Both the position numbers and the translations under genes were made by a program. A DNA stretch of 64,000 nt from Eopsaltria australis (lineage: Eukaryota > Chordata > Aves > Passeriformes > Petroicidae), in contig JAVTVJ010000049.1 of assembly GCA_034509425.1 (NCBI GenBank), positions 1 to 64,000 on the forward strand. Direction: 5' to 3'. The notes under the pieces were generated by a model that saw only the letters and a list, made by a program, of their open reading frames with translations, ran no database searches and was not told the DNA's origin. Below are positions 39,444 to 52,200 of the stretch, one piece after another; position 1 is the stretch's first letter, and every line of letters starts with the position of its first letter.

Positions 39444-39449
39444 TTTATT
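39444..39449 (-). terminator. FGA: FGA alpha-E polyadenylation signal
   Basis: TTTATT on the plus strand (AATAAA on the FGA strand), about 122 bases past the alpha-E stop codon. It gives the long FGA transcript a short 3' UTR. Confidence 0.65.
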
Positions 39450-39570
39450 TTTTTAATTTGAAAATGTGCTTAATTGCCTTCAAATTCACAGGGTAAAGGT
39501 ACATCATACATATATATATAAAAAAATCTTTTCAACTTGTAGTCATACAACACATTAAAGGTCTGTCTTT

Positions 39571-42500
39571 CTACAGGGTTTCTATGGGCCTGATTTTCAT
39601 TCTAACAGTTTTGAGGGAATAGTCAGAGGCTTTAAATGGCAGCCAGACTACACCATTTTCGATCTCATAGGGTACATTGTACCTGGGGTCGTAGTGGCCC
39701 CCTGGGTGGTAAATGCCATTGAGGTTGGCAGCCTGGCAGCTGTTGTACCACCAGCCCCCCCCATACATCTCAGCACAGTTCTCCTCCCAGTGGTCCTGGT
39801 CCCGGTCAAAGGTGCTGAACTTCATGTGGGCGTGGGACGTGTACTCAGTGCCCTCTTCCAGCCAGCCAGTGACCAGGGCGTCCCCGGCGGTGCCCTCGTA
39901 GGAGGACACGGCAAGGCTGTACCCTTCAGCTTCAGACCCTACCTGCACGAGATACTCTGCAAACACAGCATTTCCATCCCAGTCCTCTAACTCTACCCGA
40001 AGGAGGGTATCATTCTGAGTCAGCAAGTGTATGTTGTCATTGCCCAGCCACAACTCTCCTCGCCCTCTGCCATCCACGCTGCCGAAACCTTTCTTGTAGT
40101 CTTGCCAGGTCCGGTTAAAATTCACTGATCCATCCATTCTCTGTTGGATCAATAGCCATCCTCCCAAAGTGGTCTCTTGGTCGCAATAAACTGACAAAAC
40201 CTTATTGGATCCCGCTGGCTTGATTTTGAAAATGCCACTTTTGGCACCAGAAGTGTGTTTCTGGCGGATATCATCACAGTCTAAAAAAAAAAGTTGATCT
40301 GGTTTGACAGGAGTTATCAGCAAAATTTAATAAAAGGTTCAGAGGAATCCAAATACCAATAGCTCAGAGGAAAACCATTAAACATGTCTTGGACTATGCT
40401 AGGCATAGTGACAGGAAACATTAAAAAGAAATCAGGAAAGAAAACTTTACATACTTCTTAAATTGTGAATTGTCTATGTAATACCCAAGTATTAATGAAA
40501 TATTTTCCCTTTTGTTTCCGAGGTGGTAACAGACACAGTGTTTGCATTTAACCATCACACTGTTGTACAGTATCTAAAATCAATGTGTCAGTTTGGTTAT
40601 GGATGGAGTTTGGCTCCATTACCTCAATAACTACCTTTCCCAGTGCTGGGTGTCCTTTGCTTCCCTCCTGGCGGTCTGAAGCTGCGTGCCTGAAAGTCTG
40701 GGGTATCCTCTGCACTCTGATCATGTTCCAACCCACCTAGCTGCTCGGGATTTATTTCACGGGTCTTTAGTGATTTGGTTTCATAAGTGGAGCCTCCCTT
40801 CTTGAAACTAGAAGAGCTGGTTACTACAGTCTTGGTGTGACTTGCACTGGCAGATGGGAATCCAGATGGCTGAAGGTCAAGTCCTCTAAAGTCATCTTCC
40901 TCCTCCTCTCCTAAGTCTCCATATTTGTCTCTTCCCCCATAAGTCCCTGAATGACTGGATACTCCTGTACCTATGTGGCTGCTGCCTGTGCCCGTTGTGT
41001 GTCTGCTGGTTGTGAAGCTGCTAGATCCACTGACATGCTTAGTAAGAGTGGATGGAGAGTCAGGAGTAAAAAATGACTCCAGCTCAGGGAATACAGTCTC
41101 TAGCTTGTGCATGCCATCTGCACCACTGAAATGGTAGGTGCTCCCTTCCCCTCCAGCATTTCCAGATAAATAGGAGCAGTCTGAGCCATCAGAAGAAACC
41201 ATTTTCTCAACTACTTCTTCTTTAGGGCCATCAGGGCCAGAGACAATTTTTCTGGTGGTAGTTTTGGTGCATCTATGAAAAGAGGAGGTGGTTTTGTCTC
41301 CCAGATTAAGGGTTTCCCTCCCATGAGCAGGAAGAACTAATTTGCTGTTGTGTGAAGATGCATCCCCCCTTGATTCTGCTGTGTGATACGAGCTGTCGCC
41401 TCGAGAGGGTTTCCCATCTGTTTCTGGTCTTTCTAATACCACTTCCAACTGCTTGATGTCATTAATTATGTTAAGAGCTTGCATTTCTGGCAGAGGCTTA
41501 TGTTTAAAATGATCAGGAACATTAGAGTCCTTAAGTGGCCTCATTTTCAGTGTGCTCAGGGTGGTTCCTTGAAGCTCTGGGTGCAAGTTGATGGAGTTGG
41601 CTTGGGTAAGCTGCTTCTGGATGTTGTCGTAGCTTTCTTTGTCCACCTTGTAATCAAAACTTTTAGCACAAGTTCCTTTGCAAGCTCGTATCTTAATATC
41701 AATGTCCACCTACATAACCAGAGAGAAGTAATTTGGTTAGGGAGCTTCCCGACTTTCTCAAGCAAGGATATCTTATACTGAACAGGGGAAAGATGAATGC
41801 TGCCCTAGTAACTTCCACCTACAGCTGAACTTCCCCAAGTTCTGTTTTGAACTGTCAAAGGTTTATTTCCATTGTAAATACAACATGTGCAATAGCACAG
41901 TGCACATGAATTCCATGGAAAAGAACATTGTAGAATGTTCCCAATCTCTGCTACCTTTATTTTTGGGGTTTAGAGGTGTCCTCCTGGTTTTGGAAGGATT
42001 GGTGCAGAGCTGGACATGGTCCATGGGGACTGGGGCAGAAATGGGCCCTCCAAAGAGAGGGGAGGGCTCTGTCATGGCCCTGCTGTGAGGTCTGACATCT
42101 TGGGGTTATCATTGCTTTCTCAAATGACCCAGATGGTGGATTTCTGATTTAGGAATCAAAATGAGCCTTTGAACAAAACCACTGTTTGTACCAGGACTTT
42201 TCCTTGCATTACCATCAGAAGAACTGGCTGCAACCTGGGAACACAGGTTCTAATGCCAACCCTAGCTGTGGGCAGCAGTGGGGAGGGACAGAGCACATCT
42301 CCTCTCTAACTGCTCAGCAGCTCCTTACAGGAGAGGAAACCCCTCATAGCGAAGCAGTTATCAGCAGGTGGAGCATCCTTGCTGCCTGTCTGAGAGCAGA
42401 GGCAGCAGATGGCACTAAGAACTCACGCTGATTCCTCAAGAAGTAGAGAACCAGGATGGACAGAAAGGAGCTCATCTGGGGATTTGTTTTAGCAAGTCAG

Positions 42501-45500
42501 ATCCTGTGAGTTGTACCATGTTTTCTCCCAGCTCACCATAATGGATAGATCCCTTTCTGTAGCTAAGCCCTGGAAAGAACAGGAAGTGCATAGCAGAGAC
42601 CTACCTCTAAGCGCTTCATCTCCACCACTTGCTCCTGGATGCTGCTCTGCAGAGCTTTAATTCTGTTCACTTGAGTGACAACTCTCTGCTTTAATGTCAC
42701 AATCCTCCTTCTCAGTTCTCCTGACAGGCGACCATAACTCTCATCAAGCTCTGAAACAGAAATGCCTCATGATCAGCAGTGCCCATGTGCTTTTCTTTCC
42801 TAAATACTTATTGAATTTAAAAATACATAATTGAGAACATATTTCTTATAGAAATTAATTTTTGCTAACTAGTTAAGAGTCTATTATTATGATTGTTCTG
42901 TTTCTTGATAATAATATCCAGTACAGCCCATACTTTCACTACATATGGCTTAATCACAAAAAAGTAGTAACTCAGTAATGGAAAATGAATCTGGGTGCAA
43001 GATACTCACCCTGAGCACTGTCCAGGCTTGGTTTTAGCACCTTTACAGTTTCCACAATTATCTGATTGGACTTCTTATAGTTGTTTTGATTATCTGAGAG
43101 CAGCTTCTTGATTTTGTCTATTCTTTGACTATACTCCTGGTCCTTTTCATCAATCAGTCCTTGCATTCTGCATCCTGATGGACATTTGGTGCCCTAAAAT
43201 ATGAAGAGGGAAATAATTGTGCTAAAATCCTCAAGAGTGAGCATTTTGTATAATGGAACCAATGAAGCACATCCTCAGAAACCTGCCATAAGTGTGGGGC
43301 AAGGAACAAGTAAAGATTTAATTTTCCCTCCCCTCTATTCCTCATGGGTCAGATTTTATATATTTTAATATACATATGTATATTTCCTAGAGGTCTGCAG
43401 TAAGAAGTTTGTTGTCCAATTTGATCTGTGTCCAGGATTTTAGAGACCAGCATTTTTAAGCAAAGTTTTCCTCAGAAAAGCTTAATATTCTTACAGACTA
43501 AGCTCTTTGTCAAGAAGTCATCAAATAAGTGTAGCATAGAAATGGACTGAGATGCAAGAGGTAAAAAAGAGAGAAATTAATAATTTATATACAAAGACAT
43601 CTAGTCAATCACTATGAAACTTCTACCGAGCATCTTGTAATCTGACTTCCTAAAAACCAACTAGTGAGTGCATGTGATTTCTAGCTACTTCTTTTCTTTG
43701 TATCACATCTTTCTTTCTGGTGCCTTTCTTTTATGGGCACCAGAAGTGGCAATACCAAAATTCTTAAAAGAAATAGTTCTTATGTTTTTCTAGGATTAGC
43801 CTTCTTTTATTTAATCCTTCTTTTCCAGACTTTCTCTTCCCGTTCTCCACCACTGCAAACTTTTCCCTCTTTCTTTTGTCTTGTTCATTTTTTTCTTTCT
43901 TCCTTTCTTTCTTTCTTTCCCACAGGAGAACTGTGCAGGCTGCCCTGACCTGAAGTGTTACCTTGGCCCTGATGCTGAGCCCTGTGCTGGCCTGTGGCAG
44001 CTGTTGTAGCGATCCAGCTGCTGACCCAGCTGAGGCCCCACGGAGGGGTCCCAATTTCACCCCAGAGTTAAGCACTCACCCAGTCGTCATCCGCACAGAT
44101 GGGCCAGCCCTTCTCAGACTGGCAGGTGGACTGGGACTTGTGCTCCACAATCCTGGGGCCACGCACTCCTGCTCCAATCTCTTCAAAGGTACTCTCTCCA
44201 GCTTGTGCCTGCCAGCAGGAAAAAGGGGAAAAGCAAAATCAACATTAGGTGAACACCTGCTGAGGGAGCAGAAACATAATGCTGATGTCCTCAAACACTC
44301 AGCATCTGGCAAGCATCACACCCAACAGTGCAAGGATTTTATTCCAACATTTCTTTTAAGGTACAATTTTGTTTCTTTTGTCAGGATAAAGCTTTACATC
44401 TATTAAAATTAATGCTTTAATGTAGAGAGCTAGTGATGTTCAAGATGTATTATGATAATATCATTCCACAGAAATATTTTGTCCTGTGTGTAAATATAAA
44501 ATTAACTTGAAATTAGACTGACATTGGAAAGGTAAAAGTAAATACATTAAAAATACTATTTGCTGCAATACTCTAAAATTGTTATTGTCACTTTACCACC
44601 TTCAGTTTACACAAAACTAGCTTAAGAAGGCTTTTCCCATTGGTGTTTCTGATTTAAATCACAGTTGCTAACTCTAAGCTCATAGCATCATTTTGTCTGA
44701 CAAAAAGAGCCATAAAGCTACTAACACAATCAAAAAAAATTCAGTGATGGATAAATTTCACTGTGGTAATGAAAAGAAGAGAAATAAATATTCAGAGGTT
44801 TTCTTCAAACCTGAGAAGAAAAAGTGATATATGCAAGCTAATTCCAGGCTAAAACATGATAAAGTTTCCTACAGTGTTATCACTTAGTAAAAGACCATAA
44901 TTTTTTTCCCTTTAATTAAAGAAAGCCGTGATTTAGGGCTTAAGATTTAATTAGATTTGACTGGAATTCTCTGTGTACCTTTTGTGCTTTTCAAACATTA
45001 TAATTAATGCTTGAAAATATCAATGACTACTTCTTATTATGATTGATAATCAATTCTGAAGCTGAGAAAGGGATCCTAATTCTAGCCTCCAGGGTCAGAA
45101 CCACTCTGAGGAACTGGAAAGTCTTTGTTAAAATTAGCAGATTCAAATTAAGTAGTTTGATTAATTAATGATTTTTTCTGACCCAAGTGTTTCCTAAAAG
45201 TAGCACATATATCCAAAAATGCCCTTTAGGCATTGACAACTCCAATATGACAGCTTCTGTTTTGTCCCAAATGCTTCCTGTAATTTTTGTCACTTGTTAA
45301 AACATGCACTTCCTTCAAAAAAACCCCAAATAGTCACAAAGAAAAACATAAAGAATCTAACATAAGATTAGGGACTCAGTCCTCAATGAGAAAAAAGAAA
45401 GGTTGCATTAGCAGAGTTGTATATCAAGTTTATCTCCTTCCTTATCAAAGATTTGATTGTTACTTAGCTGTAGTTTAAGCTGATGTTGCTGCTATAAGAA

Positions 45501-45993
45501 TCTTTTTTTAAAATGTGTCTTTCATAATAAAGGTATTGTGTGTCATTTGTAGTCAGAAAATCCTGCTGAAATACTGTCCAAAGGAAAGTAGAATTCATCC
45601 TGAATGGCTGGAGCCACTAGCATCCAGCCAGTTATGTTTAAGACTTAGAGCATCACATATGAATGTCTGAATTCATGGTAATGAATTTGCTTTGCTGCTC
45701 CTGAAGCCAGGCAGAGTCAGCAAAACTGAGTTAAGCAAAACTATAAAAAACTGGATACTCCAAAAGTACTGATGAAATTTCATCAGTGAAGTGGTTACAC
45801 TAAGCTGCTGCCTATGTGTGTGCATTGAATTTTACAAGCTAGGTGATAGACAAAATGTATCTATATCATGAATGAACATTAAATAAATGCTTACTATTCA
45901 AAACAGAAAGATACAAAAATAATCAAGTAAGCAAACTCATACCCAGGCTATGCTGAGGCACAGGAACACAGAGAGGATCCTCAGAGGTATCAT
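39571..45993 (-). CDS. FGA: FGA, fibrinogen alpha chain, alpha-E isoform
   Basis: Secreted alpha chain of fibrinogen, six-exon form. Coding exons: 45943-45993, 44080-44208, 43010-43193, 42605-42750, 40635-41709, 39571-40280; 764 aa. Residues 1-18 are a signal peptide; fibrinopeptide A (about 19-33) is QAGESTFEEIGAGVR; thrombin cleaves R33-G34 and exposes the knob GPRI (human GPRV). CPSGC and CKGTC bound the coiled coil. Exon 5 carries the flexible alpha-C connector, Gly/Ser/Thr-rich, with RGD at residues 273-275 and 284-286 and the alpha-C hairpin from CTKTTTRK to SDGSDC. The mammalian 13-residue repeats are absent. Exon 6 (from about residue 529, DCDDIRQKH) adds a complete fibrinogen C-terminal domain with NFNRTW sequon, GGWWYNSC and end KIRPIETL. 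The exon 3 and 4 lengths (184 and 146) match human as I know it. Alpha-E was first described in chicken and is a minor form in human; the relative amount here is unknown. Confidence 0.96.
40326..40331 (-). terminator. FGA: candidate intronic polyadenylation signal, short FGA mRNA
   Basis: TTTAAT on the plus strand (ATTAAA on the FGA strand), about 295 bases past the short-form stop and 46 bases before the exon 6 acceptor. It is the commonest non-canonical signal and the only good candidate in intron 5. Use is inferred. Confidence 0.45.
40624..45993 (-). CDS. FGA: FGA, short alpha isoform ending in exon 5
   Basis: The same start and exons 1-4 as alpha-E, but exon 5 is read through its splice donor (40621-40640 region) to a TGA ending at 40624. 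This gives 531 aa ending STGKGSY. The donor GGGAAAG/GTAGTT therefore lies four codons before the stop, and failure to splice gives the classical alpha chain without the globular domain. This mirrors the human gene, where the short form predominates. The short form would need a polyadenylation site in intron 5; the best candidate is ATTAAA at 40326-40331. Which form dominates cannot be read from DNA. Confidence 0.85.
43888..43920. repeat. CTTT pyrimidine tract in FGA intron 2
   Basis: A TTTC/CTTT microsatellite on the plus strand, a purine-rich GAAA run on the FGA strand, 160 bases downstream of exon 2. It explains the Lys/Glu-rich antisense-looking open frame that crosses exon 2; that frame is not a separate gene. 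Confidence 0.85.
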
Positions 45994-46053
45994 CTTCAGG
46001 AGAAGAGCAAGAACTCTGACTGAAAGGATGCTCTTTGTCAGTCTTTTGGTGCA

Positions 46054-46090
46054 ATTTAAACCTGAATGCAAGCTGAGATTAATCATTATG
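46054..46090 (-). promoter_or_regulatory. FGA: FGA core promoter: HNF1-like site and TATA-like box
   Basis: On the FGA strand, ATAATGATTAATC-type sequence at 46078-46090 keeps the AATNATTAA core of the HNF1 palindrome. TTTAAAT at 46054-46060 can act as the TATA box. Transcription would start near 46028, giving a 5' UTR of about 35 bases before the ATG at 45993. Human FGA also has an HNF1 site close to its TATA box, which makes it liver-specific. Function here is inferred from position and sequence. Confidence 0.65.
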
Positions 46091-46099
46091 CTCCCCTCT

Positions 46100-49000
46100 G
46101 TTTGTAGAAAAAACATGCCAAATGCCCCCCTCCCCCTTTGGTGATTACTTAAGGCCTCTTGCACAAGTTTCTGGTGTTGTTTGCTCCAGATAAGTTTGTA
46201 CAACACCAACATGCTGGCAACACCGAGAATTCCAGGAAAAAATTCTGTCTAAAACTGTTTCTTGTAACTGGCCAGTCAATGAAGATGTATGTCAGCACTA
46301 GTGGGATCCAGCAATGCTTACCTGCTGGAAAACACACACTCAGTGTGATGGGCATTTCGCTGCATAATCAGAGCTGATATTTGAAAAAGGAAGTCACTGC
46401 TTTGCCCTTTCTGTGTGTCTGTGTTCTGCTGCTGTGAAATCTGGATGTTCCAAAACAAGTGTTAGTCTAAGAAAGATGGATAAAGTCAATCTGTGACCAT
46501 ATGGCCATCAACCAAAATGAATTCCTGAGGAGGGCAGAATCCAGTTTGCATCAGTTTATACACTGGATCTTACTGGTATTTGTGTAATAAATGATGTGTT
46601 TAACACTATGCTGTCTCTTACACAAATGGTATATTTTATTATCAAGTCAGATTTGTTTAAAATATGTATTTAAGAAGAGCACAGTACAGTACTTGAAAAT
46701 GTCCCAAAATAGACTTAAAGCATAATTAAAACTGCCTAAGCAGTCATGTCTCCTTAATTGGTTCTATATTGGGCAGTCTATGTATGGCAACTTATGATAA
46801 GGTCCTGCTGCTGTGGGCTCTGTAACAAGCCTCAGTATTACTGGGGAGGGCACACATGGCTGTCAGACACTTGAAAGATCTCAAAGGCTTCCACTGCAGT
46901 GAGCAGGAATGAGCAAAAAAACCTCTGCTAGAGTAAATGTGGGTATAGTCAGTTGAGAAAACCAAAACTCTCTTGGCATTTTAAAACTTCGTGGTAATCA
47001 CAAGACTCTACATCATCTACAGAGTGCAACATCTTACCATATTCTGCTTTAGAGGGACCTTTAAGCTTAGCTATGATATTGTAAAACACATTAAACTCCA
47101 AATAGCCGATGTTAGCTTTGGATGCATTTTGACAACCTCACAGGTTTTGTCTTAACTTCCTTTCCTCTGCTTTTCCTCTTGTTTTTTCATCTTCAGGAGG
47201 CTTGCACCCTCTTCACGTGAAGCTCACTGCACTTGAACTGGACCCTTTGTTTCCTTCCATTTCTGGCCTTGCATTTCATGCTTTTCTTGTCTAGGAAAGC
47301 CCTCTGGAACCTAACTTAACTCACACCAACATCACTAATAGCAAGTAATTTCCTCGGGTAGCAGGAGAGCTCAGTAAGATGATACTACATTGATGAACAC
47401 CTACACCTCCAGGACCCAGCTTTGCATGGAAACAAAGGGTTTCTGTTATATTTCATTCTTCATCTTATTTTATCTGTGTGCATTCTGAAGATGTTTTGTT
47501 TCATTACATTTCCTGCAATAAGCTGTGTAGAGGTCTTCTGTTGAATCTCCTGCAACAAACTTCTAATTTCAGCAGCAGGAGAGCCCAACTAACTTCAGCA
47601 ACAAATGTCCAAACACACCACTTATTACCTTTGCTCAGTTTGAAGGTCAGGCAGCCATGGAAGTATTGTTTGGCTGATAAAGGCACAAAAGGCTTTTCCT
47701 GAACACAAAGCAGATAAAGAGCCAAATATTAATATACCAAAATGCTCAACTGCTAACTCAGAAGATTAGTGATGCTTCCCCACTACAAGTCCTACACAGA
47801 ATTTTCTCTCTGTTGCAGCAGTTTTGTGAAAGAACTATAAATACTCCAGATGGCAATTGAATGCTTAAAGGAGGAAAGGAACACAATGGGAGGAAACCTT
47901 GCCAGATTAGGATTTATTAATACAACAGAGTAAAATGGGCTTCACCAAAAATATACTGAGGTCCATGAAGAATGTCCCACTCAAACTCAAAAAAGCTCAA
48001 TTTTTGCCTCTAAAATAAAAGCAAAAGTCTGGTTAAAGATCACAACCTTGTGATCTTCATGCTCAGGAACACAAGAATTGCAGGTGCAACCTTCGTGGGT
48101 TCTCCTTGGACATGCACTCATGGACTATGCTTTACCACAGGTTCACATATGATATTTCTTCCGGTGCACCCCTTCTGCCTCATGCTCAGCATGGGGATGG
48201 TGCTCCACAGGATTTTCCTATGGTACATTACAAACACTTATTCCCTGGCCATGACTTTCCCCTTTTCACAGTTGTAGAAACCGGGTAAAAAGGTTAAGTC
48301 AAAAACTAGTTATTTATTTTTGGGATCCATTTTGATAGTCTGAAGTGTTCAGAGCACACCCTATGTGCAGATCCCACTGCTGGCAGCTGCCTCTCTGTGC
48401 CTGCACTGCAGCTCACAGGGAGCAGCTGGCAGCCAGCTCTGAGACACGTGAGTGCCTCACCTCTGGTCCCACAGAAACTGGGTGATCAGGGCAGGAACAG
48501 CACCTAATTCTGCAGGGTGTCAGCTGTAAGAGACCACCGTGTCCCACCCTGTCTTGCTAACCATATGCATTAAAATCTATACAACAACTAAAGCATCCTT
48601 CATAATGCAGATGTGAAATGTCACTTTGGTTCTAACTTTTCCCAGTTTGTAGGAGCTTGATTTTGTGATCATCAATAATACCTTAACATTATGTTTGTAA
48701 TTTAATAGGCCCTAAAAAGTAATAGTAGTAAGAGCACATAAAACAAAAGAATTTCTGCCTTTTCAACCATGCTGACAGAGGATGTGACAATTTACTAGAT
48801 CATGTTCCAGGCACTGGTCACCAGGGTAACAGGGGACATGGCAAGTAGCATGTTCCAGACCTCCTCTGACCCTGAGGGATGGCACAGTTCTCTGGTGACA
48901 CTCAAACACAGTAAACTTAACTCTGGTCCAAGTAAAACTCGGCCACCAAGGCTAGAGGGACTTGAAAAAAGTTGATATCTGATCATAAACATTAGGTGAG

Positions 49001-51980
49001 CTAAGAGGGGTTTCCTGCTTGCTCCAAAGGGAACTGCTGGGGGAGGCTGGGGTGAAGGAGGAGCTTCTCAGGCTTTACAGTTAGGGGCTGAATCTGTGCC
49101 TGACCTTCAGCCTGTACCTCTGCTTTCATGTTGCAATCATTCAGTCACTTCTGCCGGTGTTTGTTTGAAAGGCTGGAGGCCAAGAGCTAGATAAACTTTG
49201 GATTTAACTTTAATTCAGGACCAAAGGACAGAAGTGCAGTTCACTACTTCATCTGCCCTGCTCTTGGCTGAATGCCACAGCTATAGGCAGGGAGTCTGGG
49301 ATTTAGCTGTGGTTTGTGTGCCCTAGATGTAAGCCTCACCTTGTTTGCCCAATGCTGGCTGCGTCCCTTGCCCTACCACCAGTTTCCAAGTGGTGCCTTC
49401 TGCTCCTCTTACCTGCTCATTCATGACCCTTCTCTGGATGCTTTGTCTTAGACTCCATTCTTCTTCAGACTCCGCTCACACCTAACTTTCTCTTCATATT
49501 CTCCTCTGAGTACCTAACCCTTTTGAAGTCATTACTAGTCAATCCCAGCACTTCGTCCTACATTTCCTGAGAACTGAGGAACCCAGAAGTCCTGCAGTCC
49601 ATCCACTTTATTTTATTCTTTCTTCCTCTATCTCTTCCTCATTCACCTCTTTTTTTTTTTTTTTTTTTTTTTTTGCCTTTGGTGTGAGATTCCTCTGTTT
49701 TGTGCTACAGTGGTCTTTGGAAGAGTCACTGCAAGCTCAAGGTGTGAAAGAAAAGCCACCAAATCCTTTAATCAAATTTTATAAACTGAGAGGTACAGAC
49801 TTTTCTAAATCCAGGTAACTTTTACTATAGGCTATGGTATGAGGTCATGTATGATAAAAAATTATTTAGAAAAGAGAAATATACTGAGCACTCAGTATAC
49901 AAAATAGGGGCATTAAGTTCAATTCCAATGCACTTGCTTGCAAAAATTAATACTGAGAGTATTATTCTATTTTTAAGGGTTAGAAGAAACAGAAGGTCTT
50001 TTCCAGCCTTTCTCATAGACAGGGGATTGGACACCACAGGAAGGAGCTTCCAGGGGCATGAGTCTTGCCAGATTTCTTTCAGGGCCCAGAGAACACAACT
50101 GTGGGCTGGGATCCTGCAGACTCACTGGTTAACTCTGGCACAGGACTTCATTGAAAGATCAGGCTATTTGGTTTTGCTGACTCTGATCCTTCTTACCACT
50201 GGAGAAAATGCTTCGCTCCAGAGATTAAAATGGTTTGTGAAAACTTAAAGACACCAATCAGCAAACCAACTGGAAGAATAAGCTGATCTTGGTTATGGTG
50301 AGCAACCCATAAAATGCCAGCTCATATCCATGAAATGTGTGTAATTACAGCAGATTATCATCAAATTGCAGCCAAAATCTAAACCAGGAGAGGCAATAAC
50401 AATTCTGACATAGCAGAATGTGAACACATATCGAAGTGACAGAGGTGAAAGGAATATTTTTAAAACCATGTTGCAAATATATAAATAATATCAACTTAAA
50501 TTCATGTCATAGGTGGCATAAATTGAAAACAGATAGTGGAAGGGACTCAACCAATGCTACTCAAGGGGCTATTTGCAGAACCAGGAGGAGACTGGGTTTC
50601 CTAACCCTTCCCTCGCGTCGTTCTCTCCAGCCTCTCTACACACACAGCTTCAGCTCCACAGAGCCATGGGAGAGACCCTACAGCACAAAATATTCAGGAA
50701 AACTGCTTTGCTTGGTGATGAATTGAGTATCAAGGCTGTCAGTGAGCTGTGCAGCATGGCTGGTTGCATGGGTGCAACTGAGTAATGCAAACACACCAGT
50801 TCAGTGGCGTGGAGGGGTCATCCCTCATCTCAAGCTGTTGTTAACCCCATCTGACCCTGGCTAATGATGCCTTCTTCTCACCTGCTCCTGAGAAACCTGC
50901 CTTCCTCTTAGATTTTGGCCCAAGAGTGAAAATTCAACTATGTCAAAATCTTAATAAAAATGAGGGAGTAAGGCAGTTTATCATGATGTAGAGATTCAGA
51001 TCCAGGGAAGGTGTTCAGCACCATCCTCACGAGACATCTGGGCATCAAAACTGGAAAACTGTTGAGACAGCATGAACTGGCTGTAAGGTTTCTTTTATCA
51101 GTGCAATGTCCTCCTGAATGTGCTATTTAGAAGTACCAGGCAAACTTCTGTTCTTCCATAAGTAGCTAAAAATAAAGACCAGGATACACTTCCTATTTCA
51201 CTTCTTAATGCATCCACTTGAGATAATGATAGCTTCTAGCTCTGAGTGTATCTTTCGTTGAGCAATTTATCCACAAACCTAATTTGGTTTGCTAATGCAC
51301 CCCTCAAATGCACTCATCAGATTTTGAGCAGGTACACTCAGACATCATTGCAAACTCTTTGGTCTGTGCTGTGAATTTGCTTATGTAGATCACATGGGAA
51401 ATTATTATCAGATCCAGAGACAGAAAATGCAAGTAAAATACAAACAATTTCTGCTGCAAATTTTAACATTTTTTTGTTGTATGGCACTGAATACATTAGA
51501 GTAATTTTTAAATATTTGTGAAAAAGAGGAGGGGTATGTGGGAATATAATGGCTGTACAGTGTACTACTATGTATCATATAGCAAATGAAACTTATTCTG
51601 AGTAAAATTTGAGAAACTTGTTATTATGTATGGTCTGGAGTAAAATACTTGTTCTTGGTCATTGATACTACCTAGCACATCCCAATTGAAAATGCATTCA
51701 TTACTTTGTGGTGAGCTAAGTTAAATTGTCTTCAGCAGCAAAATAGGCTAGTTTCAAGTTGCTATGTGTTTTCATCTATGTCACCAAACAACTTCAGTAG
51801 AAAACTTGAAAACTTATGGAAACAAGTCACATTTATGGAGAAATAGGTCCAACACATGCCTCTAAACAAAGAGCAGAAACTACTGGTTTGAAATTCAGGA
51901 ATGACTGAATCAAGTAGGTTTGATCCAACCATCAAAAGTTTTCTTTGTCTTGTTTGGCCAGCTGTAGAGCACAGATAACA
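46100..51980. other. intergenic region between FGA and FGG
   Basis: About 6 kb between the FGA promoter and the FGG 3' end. The open frames are short and unrelated to known families. It contains a 25-base poly-T tract (49650-49674) and a pyrimidine-rich stretch before it. GC-richer patches at about 48350-48550 and 48800-49130 have no identity I can assign. Liver enhancers may be here, but none is evident. Confidence 0.6.
49650..49674. repeat. poly-T tract
   Basis: About 25 uninterrupted T after a CT-rich stretch. It could be the tail of a minus-strand retrocopy, but the adjacent sequence matches nothing I recognise, and I see no target-site duplication. Its length is likely unreliable in an assembly. 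Confidence 0.85.
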
Positions 51981-52010
51981 AGCTCAGATTTTTTTTGTAA
52001 TAATCAAAAA

Positions 52011-52016
52011 TTTATT
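52011..52016 (-). terminator. FGG: FGG polyadenylation signal
   Basis: TTTATT on the plus strand (AATAAA on the FGG strand), 185 bases past the stop codon in exon 10. The first canonical signal after the stop; the transcript should end near 51990. Confidence 0.75.
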
Positions 52017-52200
52017 GAGAATGTGTAAAGAAAAAATAACCATCTACAGAGGTAAGCACTGCTCAGGGAAGGGGTTTGGGCGTCTTACAGTCAGTGTTGT
52101 TTTATAGTCGAAACTGAATGTGTAATGTTTGGTAAGTTCAGTGCCTAAGACAGGAAAGCTTTGCTCTTCCTGTTCAGACTGCTCTTTGTCAAATCATCCT

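Noticed and set aside
39694..39990. plus-strand open frame over FGA exon 6
   Set aside because: Shadow of the alpha-E coding exon on the other strand.
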